DNA from: Actinomycetospora chibensis
GTDB lineage: Bacteria > Actinomycetota > Actinomycetes > Mycobacteriales > Pseudonocardiaceae
Direction of reading: 5' to 3'
Length of the DNA: 64,000 bases
Assembly (NCBI RefSeq): GCF_028737215.1
Contig: NZ_JAQZAM010000006.1
Coordinates: 1 to 64,000 of the forward strand
The first letter of the stretch is position 1, and every line of letters begins with the position of its first letter. Below are positions 55,684-64,000 of this stretch, piece after piece. The notes beneath the pieces were generated by a model that did no database searches, had not been told where the DNA came from, and worked only from the letters and a program-made list of their open reading frames with translations. A program made the position numbers and the translations under genes.

Positions 55684-56583
55684 TCACATCGCGGGGGGCC
55701 ACTCCCGCCCCGTCAACCGCGTGTAGGCCTCGACGTAGCGCGCCCTGGTGGCGTCGATCACGTCGTCCGGCAGGGGCGGCGGGGCCTCGCCGGAGTGGCG
55801 GTCCCAGCCCGAGGCGGGTGAGGTCAGCCACTCGCGGACGTACTGCTTGTCGAAGCTCGGCTGCACCGACCCCGGCGCGTAGCCCTCGGCGGGCCAGAAG
55901 CGCGACGAGTCGGGGGTGAGCACCTCGTCGCCGAGGACCAGCGCGCCGTCGGGCGAGAGGCCGAACTCGAGCTTCGTGTCGGCGAGGATCAGGCCGCGCG
56001 AGGCGGCGTAGGCCGCGCCGCGCGCGTAGATCGCCAGGGTCTGGTCGCGCAGCGCGCCCGCGAGGTCCGCCCCGACCTGCGCGGCGACGGTCTCGAAGCT
56101 GACGTTCTCGTCGTGCTCGCCCTGCGCGGCCTTCGTCGCCGGCGTGAAGATCGGCGACGGCAGCATGCTCGCCTCGTCCAGCCCCGGGGGCAGCGCGACA
56201 CCGCAGACGGCGCCGTCGCGGCGGTAGTCGGCCGTGCCCGAGCCCGCCAGGTAGCCGCGGGCGACGCATTCGACCGGGATCATCTCCAGCCGGCGCACGA
56301 GCAGCGCGCGGCCGCGGACCTCGTCGGGGATGCGCTCGTCGCGGGCGGCGACGAGGTGGTGGCCCACCGGCGGCGCGGCGACGTCCGGGCCGCTGAGCAG
56401 CTCGAACCAGAACACGCTCATCGCCGTCAGGACCCGCCCCTTGTCGGGGATGGGTGTCGACAGGACGTGGTCGAACGCCGAGATCCGGTCCGACGCGACG
56501 AGCAGCAGCGTCTCGTCGTCGACCTCGTAGAGGTCACGGACCTTGCCGGAGGCGACGTGCCGATAGTCGGCGAGGGAGACCAC
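55684..56583 (-). CDS. purC: SAICAR synthetase PurC
   Basis: A 299-residue enzyme joining aspartate to [102 protein letters not shown] and [13 protein letters not shown] 56583 is eight bases after TAGCCT (56592-56597 read on the minus strand), so a leaderless start fits. It lies just after purB. Confidence 0.96.
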   Translation of the reverse strand: MVSLADYRHVASGKVRDLYEVDDETLLLVASDRISAFDHVLSTPIPDKGRVLTAMSVFWFELLSGPDVAAPPVGHHLVAARDERIPDEVRGRALLVRRLEMIPVECVARGYLAGSGTADYRRDGAVCGVALPPGLDEASMLPSPIFTPATKAAQGEHDENVSFETVAAQVGADLAGALRDQTLAIYARGAAYAASRGLILADTKLEFGLSPDGALVLGDEVLTPDSSRFWPAEGYAPGSVQPSFDKQYVREWLTSPASGWDRHSGEAPPPLPDDVIDATRARYVEAYTRLTGREWPPAM

Positions 56584-56594
56584 GGGCCGGGAGG

Positions 56595-58025
56595 CTAGAG
56601 GATCGGTGACGGCGTGTAGGCCGCCGCGTCGGGATGCTGCGCCACGAGCGCGTCCACCCGTCGGGTGATCTCCGCGACCTGCGCGCCCGCGGCCCCGACG
56701 AAGGCCTGCGGGTCGCCGACGGCGGCGTCGAGGTCGGCGGCGGAGAGGCCGAGGCGGGCGTCGCCGGAGAGCCGGGCGAGCAGGTCGTTGCCGTCGGCAC
56801 CCTTCTCGCGCATGTCCAGCGCCACCGCGCGGGCGTGCTCGGAAATGATCTCGTGGCCGGTCTCGCGGCCCACCCCGGCGCGCACGGCGCCCATCAGCAC
56901 GGCCGTGGTCGCGAGGAACGGCAGGAACCGGTCGAGCTCGCGGGCGATCACCGCGGGATAGGCGCCGAACTCGTCGAGGACGGTCAGGATCGTCTCGAGC
57001 AGGCCGTCGATCGCGAAGAACGCGTCGGGCAGTGCGACGCGGCGCACCACGGAGTCGGAGACGTCGCCCTCGTTCCACTGGCCGCCGGCCAGCTCGGAGA
57101 CCATCGCCGCGTTGCCGCGCAGCACCACGGCCAGGCCGTTGACGCGCTCGCACGAGCGGGTGTTCATCTTGTGCGGCATGGCGCTCGAGCCGACCTGGCC
57201 CGCCTGGAACCCCTCGGTGACGAGCTCCTGCCCGGCCATCAGGCGGATCGTGGTGGCGAGCGACGACGGGCCGGCCGCGAGCTGGACGAGAGCAGTGAGC
57301 ACGTCCTGGTCCAGCGAGCGCGGGTAGATCTGGCCCACGCTGGTGAGGACCTCGGTGAAGCCCAGGTGCTCGGCGACCCGGCGCTCGAGCTCGGCGAGCT
57401 TGCCGGCGTCCCCGCCGAGCAGCCCGAGCATGTCCTGGGCCGTGCCGACCGGTCCCTTGATCCCGCGCAGCGGGTAGCGGGCGATCAGCTCGGTGACCCG
57501 GCGGTGTGCCACGAGCGTCTCGTCGGCGGCCGAGGCGAAGCGCTTGCCGAGCGTCGTGGCCTGCGCGGCGACGTTGTGGCTGCGCCCGGCCATGACCAGC
57601 TCGGAGTACTCGCCGGCCCGGCGTGCGAGGCGCGCGAGGACCGCGACGGTCTTCTCCGCCACGAGGCGCAGCGAGTCCCGGACCTGCAGCTGCTCGACGT
57701 TCTCGGTGAGGTCGCGGCTGGTCATGCCCTTGTGGGCGTGCTGGTGCCCGGCGAGCGCGTCGAACTCCTCGATGCGCGCCTTCACGTCGTGGCGGGTGAC
57801 CCGCTCACGGGTGGCGATCGAGGCGAGGTCGACGTGGTCGACCACGGCGCGGTAGTCGTCGAGAACACCGACGGGGACGTCGACCCCGAGCTCGGCCTGC
57901 GCGGCGAGCACCGCGATCCACAGCTCGCGCTCGAGGGTGACCTTGCGCTCGGGCGACCACAGCGCCGTCAGCGCGGGAGAGGCGTACCGCCCGGCGAGCA
58001 CGTTCGGGACCATCGGTGCACTCAC
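56595..58025 (-). CDS. purB: Adenylosuccinate lyase PurB
   Basis: A 476-residue member of the fumarase/aspartase superfamily, acting twice in purine synthesis: [58 protein letters not shown], and the family signature [20 protein letters not shown] with its catalytic Ser loop. GTG 58025 lies seven bases after TAGGCT (58033-58038 read on the minus strand), giving a leaderless start. It is followed by purC after 11 bases. Confidence 0.96.
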   Translation of the reverse strand: MSAPMVPNVLAGRYASPALTALWSPERKVTLERELWIAVLAAQAELGVDVPVGVLDDYRAVVDHVDLASIATRERVTRHDVKARIEEFDALAGHQHAHKGMTSRDLTENVEQLQVRDSLRLVAEKTVAVLARLARRAGEYSELVMAGRSHNVAAQATTLGKRFASAADETLVAHRRVTELIARYPLRGIKGPVGTAQDMLGLLGGDAGKLAELERRVAEHLGFTEVLTSVGQIYPRSLDQDVLTALVQLAAGPSSLATTIRLMAGQELVTEGFQAGQVGSSAMPHKMNTRSCERVNGLAVVLRGNAAMVSELAGGQWNEGDVSDSVVRRVALPDAFFAIDGLLETILTVLDEFGAYPAVIARELDRFLPFLATTAVLMGAVRAGVGRETGHEIISEHARAVALDMREKGADGNDLLARLSGDARLGLSAADLDAAVGDPQAFVGAAGAQVAEITRRVDALVAQHPDAAAYTPSPIL

Positions 58026-58131
58026 CTGGCCGAGCCTACGGCCCCGGTCGGCGCACGGGCTGCGCCCGCGGTCGGCCCGGTGTCACCAACGGCTACCGTT
58101 CCGCTGAGCTGTGACCGGGGAGGAGGGGCTC

Positions 58132-59315
58132 ATGGAGCCGGTGGAGCCGGACGCGTCCGCCCCGCTGCGGGTGCTCCTCGTCGAGGACGACGACGCCGAC
58201 GCCGTCCTGGTCACCGAGCACTTCACCGACGCCGACCTCGCCGTCGACCTCCAGCGCGCCGAGTCCCTCGCCGACGCCGAGGCCGCGCTGCACGACCCGG
58301 AGGCCGTCGACTGCGTGCTGCTCGACCTGGCGCTGCCCGACGCCCACGGCTTCGAGGGCCTGCGCCGTCTGCTCTACACCGACGGCCCGGCCGTGCTCGT
58401 GCTCACGGGCCTGCGCGACGAACAGCTCGGCGCCGACGCGGTGGGGGTCGGTGCGCAGGACTACCTGGTCAAGGACCTCGTCGACGGCCCCTCGCTGGCC
58501 CGGGCCGTGCGCTACGCCGTCGAGCGCCGCCGCTCCGACCGGGTGCGCCGGGCGCTGCGCGACGCCCGGCTGCGCGCCGACGAGAACGCCCGCCTGGAGC
58601 GCGGTCTGCTCCCCACCCCGCTGATCGAGGACCCGGAGATGCGGGTCCTCGCCCGCTACGAGCCCGGTACCGAGCAGACGCTGCTGGGCGGGGACTTCTA
58701 CGACGTCGTCGAGGGCAGCGACGGCACGCTGCACGCGGTCATCGGGGACGTCTGCGGTCACGGGCCCGACGAGGCCGCCCTCGGGGTGAGCCTGCGGATC
58801 GCGTGGCGGACGCTGGTGCTCAGCGGGATCGACCCCGACCGGGTGCTGCCGACGATGCACGAGCTGCTGGTGCACGAGCGCAACCAGCCCACGCTGTTCA
58901 CCACGCTCGCCACTGCGACCGTCGAGCCGGGGCGGGAGCGGATGACGCTGCGGCTCGCCGGGCACCCGCCGCCCGCGCTCGTCGGCGAGGGGCAGGACAC
59001 CTCGATGCTCTCGACCGAGCGTCTCGGCCTGCCGCTGGGCGTGGGCGAAGGCGTGTCCTGGACGCCGCTCGAGGTCGAGCTGCCCAAGAAGTGGGCGCTG
59101 CTGCTCTACACCGACGGGCTCATCGAGGGCCGGCAGGTCTCCGGCGACGTGCTGTGGACCGACGGCCTCCTGGACCTCCTGCGCGAGGTCACCGCAGGCC
59201 CGGCGCCGTGGCGGGACGACCCGGGGACGATGCTGGACGCCGTGATGGAACGGGTGCGGTCGCTGTCGACGGCGCGACCCGACGACGTGGCCGCCGTACT
59301 GCTGGTGTCCGACAA

Positions 59316-59319
<4 letters not shown>
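58132..59319 (+). CDS. Receiver-PP2C phosphatase (RsbU/SpoIIE-type) signalling protein
   Basis: A 395-residue two-domain protein. The N-terminal receiver domain has VLLVEDDDADAVLVTEHF, phosphoacceptor Asp in CVLLDLALPDAHG and Lys in YLVKDLV. A short coiled linker leads to a PPM/SpoIIE phosphatase with metal residues in LLGGDFYDVV, IGDVCGHGPDEA, LLLYTDGLIEG and RPDDVAAVL. It probably dephosphorylates an anti-anti-sigma factor when its receiver is phosphorylated. ATG 58132 follows GGGGAGGAGGGG; GTG 58111 is an alternative. The next gene overlaps by four bases (GTGA). Confidence 0.9.
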
Positions 59320-60976
<1,657 letters not shown>

Positions 60977-60980
<4 letters not shown>

Positions 60981-61414
60981 CCGACCCCGCCGACGAGATC
61001 CACGTCCTGCTGGTCGAGGACGACCCGGGCGACGTCCTGATGACCCAGGAGGCGTTCGAGCACCACAAGCTGCGCAACCAGCTGCACGTCGTCTCCGACG
61101 GCGTCGAGGCACTCGCGTTCCTGCGGCGCGAGGGCGAGTTCGCCGACGCGCCCCGCCCCGGCCTGGTGCTGCTCGACCTCAACCTCCCGCGCAAGGACGG
61201 CCGCGAGGTCCTGGAGGAGGTCAAGAACGACCCCACGCTGCGCAGCATCCCGATCGTGGTCCTGACGACCTCCCAGGCCGAGGAGGACATCCTGCGCAGC
61301 TACGACCTCTACGCGAACGCGTACGTGGCCAAGCCGGTGGACTTCGAGCGCTTCATCGAGGTCATCCGCCAGATCGACGACTTCTTCGTCTCCGTGGTCA
61401 AGCTGCCTGGATGA
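60977..61414 (+). CDS. Single-domain Rcp1-like response regulator
   Basis: A 145-residue stand-alone receiver: [20 protein letters not shown], phosphoacceptor D67 in [37 protein letters not shown] and [12 protein letters not shown]. It has no output domain, so it probably shuttles phosphate from the kinase or binds the upstream phosphatase. GTG 60977 overlaps the kinase stop; its own stop overlaps the aldolase ATG (ATGA). Confidence 0.92.
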
Positions 61415-62421
61415 TCGACCTGCGTTCGGACACGGTCACCCGCCCGTCGATCGCCATGCGCGAGGCGATGGCGGGGGCCGACGTCGGCGACGACGTCCTC
61501 GACGGCGACCCGACCCTGGCCGCGCTCCAGGCCCGGGTCGCCGACCTGCTCGGCGTCGAGGCCGCGCTCTGGACACCGACCGGCTGCATGGCGAACACGG
61601 TCGCGCTCATGCACCACCTGACACGAGGTGACAGGTTCCTCGCGCCGGCGGGGGCGCACGTGCTCGAGGCCGAGCTCGGGACCGCGGCGTGGCTCGCGGG
61701 CGGGCTCCCGATGCCGCTCGAGCACGACGGCGGCCCCGGCCGCCCGACACCGGCCGCGGTGGCACGCGCCGCGGGCGCCGCCGGGCCCTACTTCGGCCTG
61801 CGCACCTCGCTGCTCTGCCTCGAGAACACCCACAACGGCGCCGGCGGTGCCGTCACCGGCGTCGACGAGCACCGCGCGCTGGTGGCCGCAGCGCGCGACG
61901 CCGGGCTGGCCGTACACCTCGACGGCGCAAGGATCTGGCACGCCGCCGCCGCGCTCGAGGTGGCGCCGCACGAGCTGACGGCGGGCGTCGACACCGTGAG
62001 CGTGTGCCTGTCGAAGGGCCTCGGCGCGCCGATGGGGTCGGTGGTCGCAGGCTCGGCCGCGTTCGTCGACCGGGCCTGGCGGCTGCGCAAGATGCTCGGC
62101 GGCGGCATCCGCCAGGGTGGCGTCATGGGCGCCGCCGGGCTCGTCGCGCTCGGCCAGGCCCGCGACCTCCCCGCCGACCACGCCCGCGCCGCCCGGCTCG
62201 CCGCGGGCCTGCGCGCCCTCGGCTGGCCGGCGACGACGCCCGACACCAACATCGTCCTCGTCCCCACCGCCGACCCGGCCGCCCTCGTCGCGGGGCTGGG
62301 CGCCGCGGGCGTGCGCGCCGTGCCGTTCGGCCCCGGCGTGCGCTTCGTGACCCACCGGGACGTCGACGACGACGACATCACCCACGTCCTCGACCGCGTC
62401 GCGGGGATCGCGGCGCCCTGA
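61411..62421 (+). CDS. ltaE: Low-specificity L-threonine aldolase
   Basis: A 336-residue fold-type I PLP enzyme cleaving threonine to glycine and acetaldehyde: [77 protein letters not shown] and PLP Lys in [15 protein letters not shown]. It starts inside the response regulator's stop, so it is part of that transcript although its role seems metabolic. Confidence 0.92.
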   Translation: MIDLRSDTVTRPSIAMREAMAGADVGDDVLDGDPTLAALQARVADLLGVEAALWTPTGCMANTVALMHHLTRGDRFLAPAGAHVLEAELGTAAWLAGGLPMPLEHDGGPGRPTPAAVARAAGAAGPYFGLRTSLLCLENTHNGAGGAVTGVDEHRALVAAARDAGLAVHLDGARIWHAAAALEVAPHELTAGVDTVSVCLSKGLGAPMGSVVAGSAAFVDRAWRLRKMLGGGIRQGGVMGAAGLVALGQARDLPADHARAARLAAGLRALGWPATTPDTNIVLVPTADPAALVAGLGAAGVRAVPFGPGVRFVTHRDVDDDDITHVLDRVAGIAAP

Positions 62422-62425
62422 GGCG

Positions 62426-63196
62426 CTATCGGGGCGCCTGCTCCCGGTCCTCGAGCACGTCCAGCCGCGCCCGCAGCGCCCGGATCTCCGCGAGCAGCTC
62501 GCCGTGGCGGGCCTCGGCGGGATCGCGCTGCGCCGCGGGGGCGATCGCCTCGGACGCGTCGCGGGCCCCGACCTGCTCGAGGAACCACGTCGCGATCGCC
62601 GCGGTCACGGTGCCGAGGATCGCGATGCCCGCGAGCATCAGGCCGCCCGCGACCAGGCGGCCCTCGACGGTCACCGGGTAGAGGTCGCCGTAGCCGACGG
62701 TGGTGATCGTCGTGAGCACCCACCACAGGGCGTCGCCGAACGTCGTGATCGAGGCCTCGGGAGCGTCGCGCTCGGCCTCGAACACCCCGAGCGCGGCCAC
62801 GAAGCTGAGCAGCGACACCGAGACGATGAGGTAGCTGCCGACGCGGCCCCGGAAGTCGTCGCGCAGGACCCGCCCGAGCGTCGAGATCGCGGCGACGAGG
62901 CGCAGCAGGCGCAGGAACCGGAAGAACGGCGCGGCCACGATCAGCAGGTCCAGCGGGTGGCGGACGACGAACCGCAGCCGGCGGTTCGCCAGCACGATCC
63001 GGACCCCGTAGTCGACGACGAACAGCGCCCACACGCCCCACAGGGCGACGTCGAGCCACCACCACGCGGCCTGGTCGGGGCGCGTGGCGAGGACCTGGAC
63101 GGCGTAGATCGCGAGGTAGAGCACCGCGAGTCCGGTCAGCGGGTAGTCGGTGCGACGCTCCCAGGCCTCCAGCCGAGGCTCGCCGTCGTCGTCCAT
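62426..63196 (-). CDS. Voltage-gated-like potassium channel
   Basis: A 256-residue channel subunit with six transmembrane helices: S1-S2 (TGLAVLYLAIYAVQVLA; VALWGVWALFVVDYGVRIVL), an Arg-rich S4 (FFRFLRLLRLVAAISTLGR), pore helix and filter WWVLTTITTVGYGDLYP, S6, and a short C-terminal coiled coil (RHGELLAEIRALRARLDVLE) for tetramerisation. It resembles KvAP/Kch-type channels without an RCK domain. ATG 63196 is preferred; GTG 63202 is two codons upstream. It converges tightly with the aldolase gene. Confidence 0.9.
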   Translation of the reverse strand: MDDDGEPRLEAWERRTDYPLTGLAVLYLAIYAVQVLATRPDQAAWWWLDVALWGVWALFVVDYGVRIVLANRRLRFVVRHPLDLLIVAAPFFRFLRLLRLVAAISTLGRVLRDDFRGRVGSYLIVSVSLLSFVAALGVFEAERDAPEASITTFGDALWWVLTTITTVGYGDLYPVTVEGRLVAGGLMLAGIAILGTVTAAIATWFLEQVGARDASEAIAPAAQRDPAEARHGELLAEIRALRARLDVLEDREQAPR

Positions 63197-63239
63197 GGCC
63201 ACGGACAGTAGTGCGCACCGCTGCCGGGCGGGAGCGGGC

Positions 63240-64000
63240 TCAGAGCGTCGGCAGCCAGCGACCGAGCCGGGCGAGGGCCTCGTGCACGTCGGCCGTGGCG
63301 CCGGCGAACGACAGCCGGATCCAGGTGTGGCCGGCGACGGGGTCGAAGTCGATCCCCGGGGCCACCGCGACGCCGGTCTCGGCGAGCATCCGCTGTCCGA
63401 AGGCGAGCGTGTCGTCGGTGAGGTGGGCGACGTCGGCGTAGACGTAGAACGCGCCGTCGGCGGGCGCGAGCCGCGTGATCCCGAGACGCGGGAGGCCGTC
63501 GAGCAGCAGGCGGCGGTTGATCGCGTAGTGCTCGACGTGTGCGTCGGCCTCGGCGGTCGAGGCGTCGGTGAACGCCGCGAGCGCCGCGTACTGCGCCGGA
63601 GCCGGCGGGCAGACGGTGAAGTTGCCGGCGATGACGTCCACCGCGCGCCGGAGCCGCTCGGGCACCAGCAGCCAGCCGAGCCGCCAGCCGGTCATCGACC
63701 AGTACTTCGAGAACGACGTGACGACGAGCGCCTCGTGCGAGGTGCTCCAGGCGCTCGCGGTCGGCGGAGCGTCCCCGTACTCGATGCCGTGGTAGATCTC
63801 GTCGCTGATCAGCTGGATGCCGCGCTCCTCGCAGTACGTCGCGAGGGCGGCCAGCTCGTCGGGCTCGATGACGCTGCCGGTGGGGTTCGCCGGGCTGGCG
63901 ACCACGAGGCCCTTCGGCGTCGTGTCGAGGGCCTCGAGCATCGCGACGGTCGGCTGGAACCGCGTCTCCTCGCCGCAGGGCAGCTCGACGACGTCGCAGC
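63240..64000 (-). CDS. PLP-dependent class I/II aminotransferase (partial)
   Basis: The visible ~253 C-terminal residues belong to a fold-type I aminotransferase: GLVVASPANPTGSVIEPDEL, GIQLISDEIYHGIEYGD, PLP Lys in VVTSFSKYWSMTGWRLGWLL and the carboxylate-binding Arg in HTWIRLSFAGATADVHEALA. The SDEIYHGIEYGD stretch is typical of the alanine/aspartate-type aminotransferases of actinobacteria. The N-terminus lies beyond the window edge, so the exact subfamily and start cannot be given. Confidence 0.9.
   Translation of the reverse strand, partial: CDVVELPCGEETRFQPTVAMLEALDTTPKGLVVASPANPTGSVIEPDELAALATYCEERGIQLISDEIYHGIEYGDAPPTASAWSTSHEALVVTSFSKYWSMTGWRLGWLLVPERLRRAVDVIAGNFTVCPPAPAQYAALAAFTDASTAEADAHVEHYAINRRLLLDGLPRLGITRLAPADGAFYVYADVAHLTDDTLAFGQRMLAETGVAVAPGIDFDPVAGHTWIRLSFAGATADVHEALARLGRWLPTL

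Overview
The window is a stretch of very GC-rich actinobacterial chromosome. GTG starts, leaderless start codons just downstream of TANNNT boxes, mycothiol synthase (mshD), an atypical GlnR regulator and an actinobacterial rsiG-type gene all point to Actinomycetota. Gene order from about 19.9 to 58 kb follows, from memory, the Mycobacterium tuberculosis Rv0777-Rv0823 block (dus, LCP protein, phoU, pstB, mshD, glnR, thiX, cysA, sseC, nitrobindin, DUF3073, purM, purF, purL, purQ, purS, purC, purB). The integrated element and the developmental c-di-GMP gene suggest a filamentous relative such as Pseudonocardiaceae; that family assignment is inference.

Region 1 (1-4991) is a gene-poor accessory tract. 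It has a membrane-anchored Cys-rich protein, a 37-residue membrane peptide, a small secreted protein, and decayed pieces of an lsr2 gene, an ECF-type sigma factor and a ScoMcrA-like restriction enzyme. Region 2 (4992-14826) is a compact actinomycete integrative and conjugative element (AICE) in the 3' half of a tRNA-Lys(UUU) gene, bounded by a perfect 36-bp direct repeat. Its backbone is XRE regulator, flavoprotein, two conserved small proteins, membrane protein, FtsK/Tra-type translocase, RepSA-like initiator, excisionase and tyrosine integrase. At its distal end it carries lower-GC cargo: a TM/coiled-coil protein and an Abi-alpha-like protein, a candidate anti-phage pair, next to a 20-bp perfect inverted repeat.

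Region 3 (15.4-24.8 kb) holds an autoregulated ArsR-AHSA1 fusion, a PHP-domain protein, a beta-lactamase-fold/Rieske protein, a dihydrouridine synthase, a diguanylate cyclase and a LytR-CpsA-Psr ligase. Region 4 (24.8-33.8 kb) is the phosphate (phoU, pstSCAB), mycothiol (mshD), nitrogen (glnR) and sulfur (thiX, Cys leader peptide, cysA-sseC) block. PHO boxes lie before phoU and pstS, and a weaker one lies in the glnR-thiX gap.

Region 5 (33.8-42.8 kb) carries nitrobindin, pxpB-pxpC, a DivIVA-like coiled-coil protein, a Fur regulator, YgfZ, a PLP dehydratase, rsiG, DUF3073 and an HVA1/DUF2945-type protein. Region 6 (42.8-58.0 kb) is the purine cluster on the minus strand (purM, purF, purL, purQ, purS, purC, purB), interrupted by a PAS-GGDEF-EAL protein, a methyltransferase, an SCP2-type protein and, on the plus strand, an SGNH hydrolase and a beta-lactamase-fold hydrolase. 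Region 7 (58.1-64 kb) has a translationally coupled REC-PP2C phosphatase / CHASE3 histidine kinase / single-domain response regulator cassette running into a threonine aldolase. A potassium channel and a truncated aminotransferase follow on the minus strand.
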